NCBI GenBank assembly: GCA_031256195.1
Contig: JAIRRB010000035.1
Location: 1 to 32,208 of the forward strand
DNA length: 32,208 nt
Direction: 5' to 3'
Source of the DNA: Treponema sp.
Lineage (GTDB): Bacteria > Spirochaetota > Spirochaetia > Treponematales > Breznakiellaceae
Positions within the stretch are counted from its first letter, which is position 1, and every line of letters begins with the position of its first letter. The translations under genes were made by a program, and so were the position numbers. The notes beneath the pieces were generated by a model. It saw nothing but the letters and a program-made list of their open reading frames with translations. It made no database searches and was not told the origin of the DNA. This document shows positions 14,638 to 22,298 of the stretch, one piece after another.

Positions 14638-15624
14638 TTAAAATTCCATATCCCTGACAGCGGAGCCGCCGGTATGCGCTTCATTCTGCGTGGGCACCCC
14701 CCCCCTGAGCAAGGGATTGTTGGTAACGGCGACAGCCGCATCCTGTATAGTTGCGATAACCACACGCAATTCCGCAACCATTGCCGCAAGCTGGGGAAGC
14801 TGGGCCGGAATAAATTCAGAAGTTTTATCCAAATTCTGTAAAATACCGGCAAAAGCGTCAAGCGATTTAACCAAATCCTGGTACACATTGCCTTCGGAAT
14901 CGAGAATTGCAGCTATTGAGCCGTCAGGATTGGCAAGTTTTTCGGAAAATCCCTGGGCATTCACCAGGATAGGTTCAATCTGTACCATAATCCCGTTAAG
15001 ACTGTCTTCAATATTGGCAGGTATCTTGTTGGCCATCTGCTCCAGTCCCCCCATAGTCCGCCCCAGACTGGTCCGTTCAGTTCCTTCAAAAGCCTCCTGC
15101 ATATCCGTAAGCAGGGCATTTAAGGAAGCCAATATAGCGCCGGCGTTGTTCATAATACTGTCCTCAGGGTCAGGACGCACCGCAAGCCCCAGCGCCAGCA
15201 GTTGTTTTCCTTCGATTGAATTGACTGTGGGAATAACCTCGCCTTCGGAGATAAGTTCTGTTCCCGAACCCGGAAAAAATATAAATTGATTCCCCCCCAG
15301 GCTGCTGATAGGGCTGACGATAATGTCAACCAGAGACCCTTTTTTAACCCGGTCAATATAGGTGTCAAAAATGGTAAAACGCACTTCAACCTGATCCCCC
15401 ACCAAATCAAACGATTTGACGCGGCCAATGGTAAAGCCCTTGTACTGGATCGGCATATTCTTGTTCAGGCCCGCTGCCGTCGGAAAATAAGTTCTGAAAT
15501 GATAGTCGCGGGAAAACCAGCGTTGATTTGATCCCAGCATGAATATGACAAAAACCAATACGACCATGGCCAATATAATGAAGCCCCCCACAATCTGATC
15601 GGCAAAACGAATGGATAATTTCAT
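14638..15624 (-). CDS. MCE/MlaD-family lipid-binding protein
   Basis: 328 aa. One N-terminal membrane anchor (FADQIVGGFIILAMVVLVFVIFML), then one MCE domain at about 38-115 (FRTYFPTAAGLNKNMPIQYKGFTIGRVKSFDL...GSLVDIIVSPISSLGGNQF). A long helical tail follows with regularly spaced hydrophobic residues. MCE proteins form hexameric rings that carry phospholipids between inner and outer membranes. Its ATG overlaps the stop of the ATPase gene (ATGA), indicating coupling with the MlaF/MlaE genes. Longer than E. coli MlaD (about 180 aa) because of the helical tail, so it may form a needle-like extension. Confidence 0.9.
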   Translation of the reverse strand: MKLSIRFADQIVGGFIILAMVVLVFVIFMLGSNQRWFSRDYHFRTYFPTAAGLNKNMPIQYKGFTIGRVKSFDLVGDQVEVRFTIFDTYIDRVKKGSLVDIIVSPISSLGGNQFIFFPGSGTELISEGEVIPTVNSIEGKQLLALGLAVRPDPEDSIMNNAGAILASLNALLTDMQEAFEGTERTSLGRTMGGLEQMANKIPANIEDSLNGIMVQIEPILVNAQGFSEKLANPDGSIAAILDSEGNVYQDLVKSLDAFAGILQNLDKTSEFIPAQLPQLAAMVAELRVVIATIQDAAVAVTNNPLLRGGVPTQNEAHTGGSAVRDMEF

Positions 15625-16355
15625 GTAGCCATTCCCTTTTCAATATAGCGGCCAAGGTCATCATCGCCGTCAATTTGTTCTTTGGTCAGCCTGAGGAATA
15701 TCTGTCCCTCCAAAATCATAACCACAATGTCAGCCAGATCACGGATTATCTGTATATCATGACTGACAAAAATTACCGAAGCGCCTCTGTTTTTCAAATT
15801 TTTGACCATGTTAACCAAGCGCTGCGCGGCGCCTTGATCCAGAGATTCGGTCCATTCGTCCAGATACAGCAGTTGAGGGCGGCACATCATGGCGCGGGCA
15901 AAAGCAAGGAGTTTCTGTTCTCCCATGGACAGGAGAGCAGGCCGTATACCCAGGTCTTTTTTGTAACCCACTTCAGTCACCACCGATTCAATCCTTCTTT
16001 CCCGTTCGGCTTTGGACATTGCCGGAAAATGTACACGCAGGGGAAGTTCCAGAGTCTGAAAAAGATTCTGATTTTCCCACAATGCGGAATCCTGAAAAAC
16101 TACCGCGGCTTCCCGCCTGAACATAAGGTTCTCCTGCCGGCCCATACGGGCAATGTTCCTGCCTCTGAACAACACCTCGCCTTCATTGGGGGTAACAAGC
16201 CCGGCGGCAAGTTTCAGCACCGTACTTTTACCGCTGCCGGAGGGCCCTATCAGGGCAGTGGTCTTTCCCTCCTCAAAATGGAATGAAAGACTGCGAACCA
16301 GCCTTCTGTTCTGCGCCGAAAAAGAGATATCCTTCATTTCAACGATACACGACAC
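15621..16355 (-). CDS. ABC transporter ATPase, MlaF-like
   Basis: ATPase of the MCE lipid transporter. Walker A is GPSGSGKST. The signature loop is LLSMGEQKLLAFARAM, a variant of LSGGQ with Met and Glu; Walker B is LLYLDEWTESLD, and the H-loop is VIFVSHD. The ORF track begins at 16427, inside mlaE. A GTG at 16355 with GAGAGG 5-6 nt upstream, 17 bp after the mlaE stop, is the likely start and gives 244 aa, normal for MlaF. An internal ATG (16337) is an alternative. 'DEW' in place of 'DEP' after Walker B is worth noting. Confidence 0.88.
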   Translation of the reverse strand: MSCIVEMKDISFSAQNRRLVRSLSFHFEEGKTTALIGPSGSGKSTVLKLAAGLVTPNEGEVLFRGRNIARMGRQENLMFRREAAVVFQDSALWENQNLFQTLELPLRVHFPAMSKAERERRIESVVTEVGYKKDLGIRPALLSMGEQKLLAFARAMMCRPQLLYLDEWTESLDQGAAQRLVNMVKNLKNRGASVIFVSHDIQIIRDLADIVVMILEGQIFLRLTKEQIDGDDDLGRYIEKGMAT

Positions 16356-16372
16356 TACAGCCTCTCGTACTG

Positions 16373-17236
16373 TTACGCCAATGCTACATAATACATGGTT
16401 ATAAGGATAATATCCACCACTATACATCCGGCAAAGGCATTGCTGACCGCCCGTAATCCCGCAATGGGAACCTCAGTTCTGGCCCGTTCCACATTCAGCC
16501 CCTCGGTTATGGCCCCAATGGAAATAATAATCCCAAAAGCGGCGCTCTTGATGGTCGAAATAAATATATCCAGAACTGTTAAATTCTCCAGCAAATTACT
16601 GAAATAATAGTCGGCAGGCAGGGCGTTAAATATCCGCGCAACCGCATAGGAACCGGCCAGCCCAAATATGGAAAAATAGATGTTCAACAGTACCAGGGAT
16701 ATGGTTACGCCGAGGAAGCGGGGGACGGCCAAATGTTCAATGGGGTCTACACCTACGGATATATACGCTTCTATCTCATGGCCAATAACCATACCGGCGA
16801 TTTCGGTGGCAATGGCGGTGGCCGAGCGGGCGCTGACAATGAACGCCGTCAACAGCGGCCCCAGTTCTCTGGTTATAATAATAATCAGCAGGGAATAAAT
16901 AAGCTGCTGCTGGGAAATCCGCTCCAGGTAAGGAAGGCCGATAACATTAACCGCCGCCCCGATTCCCAGGGCAAGCAGGCTGGAGATACCCATTGCCTGC
17001 ACAAAGGTAAACAGAATCTGCATCACCAGAATCCGCGCTGAAATATGCCAGCGCCTGGCAAAAGAACCTATCGCCTTGAGCGTCCGGGCAAAAAAACCCA
17101 AGTTATAAAAAAGCTGCCGTATACCGGCAGATAAATCCCCCATAGGGTGATTATATACCATAACATAGAAAGAGGTTAATACCCATAATTCGCTCAAATC
17201 CGCTTCCCAAAAACCGCCCTTTTCGTCCTTTGACAA
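16373..17236 (-). CDS. MlaE-family lipid ABC permease
   Basis: Integral membrane permease of the MCE system. The core has the family motifs RELGPLLTAFIVSARSATAIATEIAGMVIGHEIEAYISVGVDPIEHLAVPRFLG and the tail IVVDIILITMYYVAL. The ORF track start is a TTG at 17236 without a clear Shine-Dalgarno. ATG 17161 and ATG 17143 (giving 256 aa, the usual MlaE length) are equally possible, so the first 25-31 residues are doubtful. First gene of mlaE-mlaF-mlaD-TPR. It diverges from the fos-like gene. Confidence 0.88.
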   Translation of the reverse strand: MSKDEKGGFWEADLSELWVLTSFYVMVYNHPMGDLSAGIRQLFYNLGFFARTLKAIGSFARRWHISARILVMQILFTFVQAMGISSLLALGIGAAVNVIGLPYLERISQQQLIYSLLIIIITRELGPLLTAFIVSARSATAIATEIAGMVIGHEIEAYISVGVDPIEHLAVPRFLGVTISLVLLNIYFSIFGLAGSYAVARIFNALPADYYFSNLLENLTVLDIFISTIKSAAFGIIISIGAITEGLNVERARTEVPIAGLRAVSNAFAGCIVVDIILITMYYVALA

Positions 17237-17278
17237 AATCAGCCCAAAAGCGGAAGATAATCACCATGAGAGGAAATA

Positions 17279-17680
17279 ATGATAAACGGAATAAATCATA
17301 TTACCATTTCTGTAAAAAACATAGATACTGCATTTTTGTTTTATAAAAATATATTGAAATTAAAACCGGTAATGAAATCAAACAGAAGCGCCTATTTTTT
17401 AGCCGGTAAAATATGGATAGCTGATCAGAAAGAAAATTATGTATTATCGGAAAATTATTCCCATATATGTTTTAATGTATCCAAAAGACATTATAAAAAT
17501 TTTGTGGAAAAAATAAAAGAAAATGAAATAAAAGAATGGCAGGAAAATAAAACAGAAGGAGATTCATTATATATTATGGATGGCAGCGGAAATAAACTGG
17601 AAATACACTTTTCCGGATTAAAAGAAAGAATAAAATATGGTAAAAAATATTTTGGAAATGAAACAAAGTGGTTTATATAA
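17279..17680 (+). CDS. FosA/FosB-like glyoxalase-fold (VOC) thiol transferase
   Basis: 133 aa, the usual length of fosfomycin-modifying VOC enzymes. Metal ligands expected in FosA (His7, His64, Glu110) have counterparts at His7 (GINHITISV), His62 (YSHICFNV) and Glu108 (NKLEIHF). The segment TEGDSLYIMDGSGNKLEIH resembles the FosA potassium/substrate loop, and Arg117 falls where FosA has its substrate Arg. The family adds a thiol (glutathione or bacillithiol) or water to fosfomycin. Whether this one does so is not shown by sequence alone. The gene is strikingly AT-rich and Lys/Ile/Asn-rich beside its neighbours, which suggests transfer. AGAGGA precedes the ATG. Confidence 0.8.
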   Translation: MINGINHITISVKNIDTAFLFYKNILKLKPVMKSNRSAYFLAGKIWIADQKENYVLSENYSHICFNVSKRHYKNFVEKIKENEIKEWQENKTEGDSLYIMDGSGNKLEIHFSGLKERIKYGKKYFGNETKWFI

Positions 17681-17743
17681 AATTACCTGGTTGGCAATAA
17701 TATTTATAATACAAGAAGAAAATCGAAAAAAGTATTTTGCATC

Positions 17744-18329
17744 TTGAAATTCACCCCCCCCCCCCCCCCAATAATTGGTATAATTATAAAAGGAGAAAAA
17801 GGATGTTTCGAAATATCTCTAGATGAAATTTCGGCGCTGTCTCATTACTTTAATCTTATGCTTGATAAAATAAAAAAGCTGATTATTATCATCAAACAAC
17901 AGGCAAATACACTGTCAGGCATCGGAAAAGAACTTACTTCCCACATGACAGAAACATCCTCCGCCGTAAACAATATCGACTCGGCTATCCAAAGCATTAA
18001 CGGCAAAGTGATTAATCAGAGCGCCAGTGTTACCGAGACTAACGCAACTATGGAACCGATCACTTTAAATGAACAAATTTGGGGCGATTGACGGCGCTGT
18101 CAGAACCGTTGCAGAACAGGAGGAAAACATTCGCAATGCCATGGAGGAACAGAGTCAGGGGAGCAGGCAAATTCTTGAGGCCATCGGTCAGTTAGGTGAA
18201 ATAACCCGGCAGGTAAAAAACGGCTCGCTTGAAATGCTCGAAGGCAGCAATGAGGTAATTAAAGAGGGTAAAAACCATAAAGGTATTAATACCTTAATAA
18301 ATGAGGTTTCACGGTTCAAGGTGGAGTGA
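17744..18329 (+). pseudogene. Decayed methyl-accepting chemotaxis protein
   Basis: Two ORFs in different frames (17744-18091 and 18069-18329) carry separate parts of one treponemal-type chemoreceptor. The first has the HAMP-proximal part (SLDEISALSHYFNLMLDKIKKLIIIIKQQANTL...SASVTETNATMEPIT). The second has the far methylation helix (KFGAIDGAVRTVAEQEENIRNAMEEQSQGSRQILEAIGQL) and the terminal EVSRFKVE. The signalling hairpin tip and the N-terminal sensor are missing. A second gap lies between VIKEGKN and INTLINEVSRF. The join near TTTAAATGAACAAATTTGG also shifts frame. An ATG with AGGAG at 17803 stops after seven codons. No working receptor can be made. Confidence 0.82.
17754..17769. repeat. 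Homopolymeric C tract (16 bases)
   Basis: Sixteen consecutive C between the fos-like gene and the chemoreceptor remnant. Tracts this long slip during replication and, in treponemes, poly-G/C tracts near promoters are known to vary expression. Here it precedes a broken gene, so it may be a relic, or its length may be unreliable. Confidence 0.85.
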
Positions 18330-18412
18330 TAGCGTGCAAAATCCCGGGGAAACAGGAAGCGGCCATCCCCTTAATTAAGTGATTTTTGACCTTAAAAATA
18401 CACTTTTTCGTC

Positions 18413-18441
18413 TTGATACATTCACGCTGAAATGATACAAT
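18413..18441 (+). promoter_or_regulatory. Sigma-70-like promoter for the HEAT-repeat gene
   Basis: TTGATA, a 17-base spacer and TACAAT, 41 bp upstream of the ATG at 18483, which has AAGGAG 8 nt before it. Confidence 0.7.
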
Positions 18442-18482
18442 ATTCCCTATAAACACGGTACACCAGAAAAGGAGTATTAAAG

Positions 18483-19652
18483 ATGAAAAAACACCTTATT
18501 TTTTTGTTGATGATTACGGCGGCAGTTTCGGGTTTTGCGGCTGATCAGGACGTGGCTGTATATGAGATTCACTACAATGCCGCACTGAGCTATGCAAGCC
18601 AACTGGTTATTCTTCAGGATATGGCCAAGACGCAGCCGTCAGACGCGAATGAATTTTACACAAAGGCATTGCGTAAACTGGTTGCCGAATACAGCAACAT
18701 CAAGGACGACAACGAGAAGAAAGCCGCTGATGAGCAGGCAATAATCCTCGCGGCCCAGCTTGGAGCGGGAAAACATGCCCCGGCTGCTTCGGACCTGTGG
18801 CAGGTCGCCAATAGATTTGAAGCGGCGATGGCAAGAGCCGAGGCCATGATGGCGTTGGGCAATATCCCCGCCCCGGCCTATATTCCCCAGATAATCCGCG
18901 TCCTGGAAAGCATGAATGTCAAACCAACGCCCAACCGCCTTTATGGGGAAAGGATTGCCAATGGCGCGATTATCGCGCTGGAACGGTATCAGGATCCATC
19001 CGGTTATCTCCCGGTATTTTTTGCGTCAATAGGCTGGTATGCTCCCATTGTCCGGGAACAGGCGACAAAATCGCTTGCCATCATTGCCCAGGACCCTTCA
19101 TCCTATATGATGGATGTTGTCAAAAAATCGTCATACAACCATTATGCCAAATTCGCCGCTTTGAAAAATACTGAAGCAGCCGCGATAGACAACAAAAAGA
19201 AAGTGGAAATCGCGGTAGAAGCGCTTAACCAGGGCTGGAGAAGCAATAACAGGAACGAAGAAATAAAGATAACCCTTGCGGAAATGAGGAAGCTGGCAAT
19301 TAACATGATCAACCGGTACAAAAGCGATAATCAGGCGATATACCAGCTTTTGGAACGGAGTTGTACCCAGGGCGGTTTAGATGAAAAATTTTCCGCTATT
19401 GCAACGCTCGCTTCTCAGGGAACCGAAGAATCTTCCAAACGCCTGTCAAAGTTACTGGTGGATTTAAACAACAAACGATTACGCAACAATATCGATCAGG
19501 AAGACGAACAGTTGGTTCGGGCGGTCATTCCCGCTCTTGGTCAATTAGGTCTCGCTCAAAGCCGGTCAGCCCTCAGCGCCGTTGGCGCTTCCAACTGGCC
19601 CCCGGCGGTGGTAAAACTCGCCGATGAAGCGCTTGACCAGCTGAAACGCTAA
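18483..19652 (+). CDS. Exported HEAT-repeat protein
   Basis: 389 aa with signal peptide (MKKHLIFLLMITAAVSGFAAD, cleavage near residue 20) and no lipobox. The rest is alpha-helical with HEAT-like units of 30-40 residues: AYIPQIIRVLESMNVKPTPN, IANGAIIALERYQDPSGYLPVFFASIGWYAPIVREQATKSLAIIAQDPSSYM, and QLVRAVIPALGQLGLAQSRSALSAV near the end. Such solenoids usually bind other proteins. Similar proteins occur in treponemes (from memory), with no known function. A good promoter and ribosome-binding site suggest it is well expressed, and it is probably a single-gene unit ended by the terminator at 19662. Confidence 0.82.
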   Translation: MKKHLIFLLMITAAVSGFAADQDVAVYEIHYNAALSYASQLVILQDMAKTQPSDANEFYTKALRKLVAEYSNIKDDNEKKAADEQAIILAAQLGAGKHAPAASDLWQVANRFEAAMARAEAMMALGNIPAPAYIPQIIRVLESMNVKPTPNRLYGERIANGAIIALERYQDPSGYLPVFFASIGWYAPIVREQATKSLAIIAQDPSSYMMDVVKKSSYNHYAKFAALKNTEAAAIDNKKKVEIAVEALNQGWRSNNRNEEIKITLAEMRKLAINMINRYKSDNQAIYQLLERSCTQGGLDEKFSAIATLASQGTEESSKRLSKLLVDLNNKRLRNNIDQEDEQLVRAVIPALGQLGLAQSRSALSAVGASNWPPAVVKLADEALDQLKR

Positions 19653-19661
19653 AGAATTTTA

Positions 19662-19707
19662 ACCACGGAGGAATACCCCCTGTTATTGCTCCGTATAACT
19701 CCGTGGT
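19662..19707. terminator. Bidirectional terminator-like stem-loop between convergent genes
   Basis: ACCACGGAG (19662-19670) pairs exactly with CTCCGTGGT (19699-19707). It has AATTTTA on one side and GAAAAATC on the other, giving T-rich tails in both directions. It sits between the HEAT-repeat gene (+) and the 19736-20218 gene (-). Confidence 0.62.
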
Positions 19708-19735
19708 GAAAAATCTAAAAGTGTATGATTCTCAA

Positions 19736-20218
19736 TTATCTGTTTAAAATTAGATCATCAAGATCGCTAAATTCCGGCGCTTGCTCGTAAAAGGGGCGTT
19801 TGTTTTTTGCGTTTATTGCGTCAATATCTTTTACTCTGTTGTACAATTCAGAAACCAGGTTGGCAAAAAGTTCAAGATTGGCGGAAAAAGCGTTCACCGC
19901 CATGTCCCGCAGCACCTTATCCGGACCGCTTGCACCTCCGTCGCTCAAGCGCCGGAGGGAAGGGGCGACATCACGGCGGGTAGCGACAATAAACCGCGCG
20001 GTGGCGGCAATTTGACGGTACATTTCATCAAGGTGAAACCCCTCGTAGCGGTGCTGCTCAAATTTTTCAGTCAAATTTTCGACGTTATCCCAGGTTGTCT
20101 TGTCCAGCGGCAGCTGCAACAGGGCAGGCCGAATATAGCGGTTTGATATATTAGTTTTGTAATGCTCGCCAACACGTTCAATCAGGCGCATAACTTGAGC
20201 ATCTTTTATCTGGTCCAA
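19736..20218 (-). CDS. Conserved-looking hypothetical protein, mostly helical
   Basis: 160 aa, cytoplasmic (no signal or membrane helix). The start is TTG with GAGGAGG four bases upstream, which makes this rare start credible. The protein is largely helical and charged (NLTEKFEQHRYEGFHLDEMYRQIAATARFIVATRRDV) and ends in acidic FSDLDDLILNR. I recognise no motif. It diverges from the solute-binding lipoprotein gene across 75 bp and converges on the HEAT-repeat gene. Confidence 0.68.
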   Translation of the reverse strand: MDQIKDAQVMRLIERVGEHYKTNISNRYIRPALLQLPLDKTTWDNVENLTEKFEQHRYEGFHLDEMYRQIAATARFIVATRRDVAPSLRRLSDGGASGPDKVLRDMAVNAFSANLELFANLVSELYNRVKDIDAINAKNKRPFYEQAPEFSDLDDLILNR

Positions 20219-20240
20219 AATGCCTCCTCAACAGACACAA

Positions 20241-20269
20241 TTTACAAACACTTCCATTTTTACTATAAT
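20241..20269 (+). promoter_or_regulatory. Strong sigma-70-like promoter for the solute-binding lipoprotein gene
   Basis: TTTACA, a 17-base spacer and a perfect TATAAT, 25 bp before the ATG at 20294. Confidence 0.72.
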
Positions 20270-20293
20270 GGTTTTTGGGCAGATTGACAAGTA

Positions 20294-21565
20294 ATGAAGG
20301 ATAAAATGAGGATGATTTGTACACAACGGTCAATTTTACCCCTGTTGCTGGCATGGGCGGCGCTGAGCGCCGTTTCCTGTTCTTTCGGCAGCGACAAAAC
20401 CGCTATACTCTGGTCGGACCGGCCTGAATTCGCTTTTTATGGCGAATATTTTAATGCGGAGCAGAATCAATACAAAATTGAAACCCATTATTATGACTTT
20501 CCCGCTCAAAAACTGAAGGAAAGCGGCGCCAGCCCTGACATTGTTGTGGGGAGCTGGCTAAAAGGCGTTTCGGTGCGGGTTTTTTTCAGGCCGCTGGACA
20601 GTCTGTATAAAAAAAACGCCTTTTTTCAAAATGACTTTTATCCGCGGCTTCTGTCCCTGGGAAATATCGAAGGAAAACAATACCTGCTGCCGGTAGCATT
20701 TAATGCCCCGATGGCGATTTTTGCCCGCGACAAGGGGGAACAGCTTTCCAATCCTTTTACCATCGGTTTTAACGAGATGAAAAAGCTGGGGAAAGATTTT
20801 AACGCCGAAATCGGCGGCGTATATGCCAAAATGGGTTTTTCTCCTTCATGGGATGATAATTTTCTGTTTAGCATGGCGGCGCTGTACCATACTTCATTCA
20901 GGGAGGCTGACCCCATTGCCTGGGATTCTCCGGCTCTTGACCGGGCGATGAGCTTTGCTTACGACTGGGTATGCGAAGCCAATACCAATATTCAGGCGGT
21001 GGATGATTTTACCTTCAAATATTTTTACAATCCTCCGGCGACGCTTGCCCTTTCGGGACGGATATTGTTTACCTGCATGGACAGCGACAATTTTTTTACT
21101 CTGGTGGAAGACCAGCAGAACAAACTCGATTTTCGCTGGCTTGCCGAGCAGGATGTTATACCGCTTACCGAAAGAACGGTCTATCTTGGCCTGGCTAAAA
21201 AAGGCAAAGCGCCCAAAGCCGCCGAGGCTTTTCTCCGCTGGTTTTTCAGCGCGAACACCCAGCGCAATCTTCTTGAAATAAGCCGGCAAAACCGGATGTC
21301 TGAAACATCCTTTGGCATCAGCGGGGGCTTTTCCGCCATGCGTCCGGTTACCGAGCAGGTCTTCCCCCAGTTTTATCAGGGCCTGCTGGGTCATATGCCC
21401 CCGGCGGAATTTCTTTCACCCGCCCATGTGCTTCCCGTTAACTGGATGTCCCTGAAAGAACGGGTCATACTCCCCTACCTTCACGACCGCGCCCGCCAGC
21501 CGGACAATGAAGGGATTCACCAGTTAGAACGCCGCCTGGCGGATTGGCTGCGGATTAACAGGTAA
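20294..21565 (+). CDS. Extracellular solute-binding lipoprotein (ABC family 1 type)
   Basis: 423 aa. Signal peptide with lipobox LSAVSC|S, so anchored by lipid. The mature protein reads like a sugar-type binding protein: TAILWSDRPEFAFYGEYFNAEQ at the start, SPDIVVGSWLKG, LPVAFNAPMAIFARDKG, and a C-terminal lobe with LAKKGKAPKAAEAFLRWFFSANTQRNLLE. It would deliver a ligand to an ABC importer, but no permease or ATPase gene is next to it. ATG 20294 has no Shine-Dalgarno, whereas in-frame ATG 20306 has AAGGA four bases upstream and may be the true start. The ligand cannot be told from the sequence. Confidence 0.82.
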   Translation: MKDKMRMICTQRSILPLLLAWAALSAVSCSFGSDKTAILWSDRPEFAFYGEYFNAEQNQYKIETHYYDFPAQKLKESGASPDIVVGSWLKGVSVRVFFRPLDSLYKKNAFFQNDFYPRLLSLGNIEGKQYLLPVAFNAPMAIFARDKGEQLSNPFTIGFNEMKKLGKDFNAEIGGVYAKMGFSPSWDDNFLFSMAALYHTSFREADPIAWDSPALDRAMSFAYDWVCEANTNIQAVDDFTFKYFYNPPATLALSGRILFTCMDSDNFFTLVEDQQNKLDFRWLAEQDVIPLTERTVYLGLAKKGKAPKAAEAFLRWFFSANTQRNLLEISRQNRMSETSFGISGGFSAMRPVTEQVFPQFYQGLLGHMPPAEFLSPAHVLPVNWMSLKERVILPYLHDRARQPDNEGIHQLERRLADWLRINR

Positions 21566-21630
21566 TACATACCCCGCCACAATCAACAGCCTCATTCTGA
21601 AACGCTTTTTTATTTTTCTGACACTTCGCG

Positions 21631-22221
21631 CTAATAAAGATTATTGTTCATATCCAAAGTTTCTTTTCTGCCATCAGCAAAATTCAATACAATCCTGTCA
21701 CGATTAATTATTGTTAGTATAATCTCCAGAGTTTCACCTTTTTCTAAATTATGTTCCCATGGTTGAAATATAATGGTGAGTTTATTTCCAGATAATGTCC
21801 AAGTGCCTCTCCGAGCATGGCCTGCTTCTTTTCTGCCAGTACTCACAATATGATCGGGCTCAAAATCCCAATAATCCCTTACCTCTCGGTCAGTATTCCA
21901 GTACCCAAGAACTGGCTCAGTATCATCGGGCATTGTGGCTGATAAATAACCTCCAAAAACCCAAAACCATCCATTGCGGCTACATCTATACCAATAATCT
22001 GTTATTCCATCAATTGTTACCTTGCTATCGCTCTTTTCAGACACATAAACTCTTGTACCATGTAAAAGAGTACCAATCTTTTCACTTGAAACAGACGGCG
22101 ATCCTCTTTTATTTAACCCATCTTTTGAGTTAACATACTTAATACATGGAAATTCTTTAGCAAATATTACACAAGAACATAATACGAAAATACAAACAAT
22201 AAGTCCCCGTTTACTATTCAT
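21631..22221 (-). CDS. Exported SH3-domain protein
   Basis: The ORF track starts at 22233; in-frame ATG 22221 (MNSKRGLIVCIFVLCSCVIFAKEF) gives a more typical signal peptide, so about 196 aa. The first domain (about 30-95, YVNSKDGLNKRGSPSVSSEKIGTLLHGTRVYVSEKSD...YWYRCSRNGWFWVFGGYL) is a bacterial SH3b fold; the pattern 'G-L-N-x-R-x-x-P...G-W-V' is diagnostic. The second domain (RRGTWTLSGNKLTIIFQPW...) is a small beta barrel of the lipocalin-like type seen in treponemal exported proteins. Likely a cell-wall or surface binder. It is AT-rich relative to its neighbours. The signal contains Cys residues, but no clean lipobox. Confidence 0.76.
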   Translation of the reverse strand: MNSKRGLIVCIFVLCSCVIFAKEFPCIKYVNSKDGLNKRGSPSVSSEKIGTLLHGTRVYVSEKSDSKVTIDGITDYWYRCSRNGWFWVFGGYLSATMPDDTEPVLGYWNTDREVRDYWDFEPDHIVSTGRKEAGHARRGTWTLSGNKLTIIFQPWEHNLEKGETLEIILTIINRDRIVLNFADGRKETLDMNNNLY

Positions 22222-22298
22222 AAGAAACCTCATTATATAACGTTGATGGATTCATTCCTGTTAAACATCTAGCTCGCTGTCGGTGACAGACACCCCCC

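Noticed and set aside
22282-22294. GGTGACAGACACC as a REP or transposon end
   Set aside because: Single short dyad with no partner, transposase or target duplication nearby.
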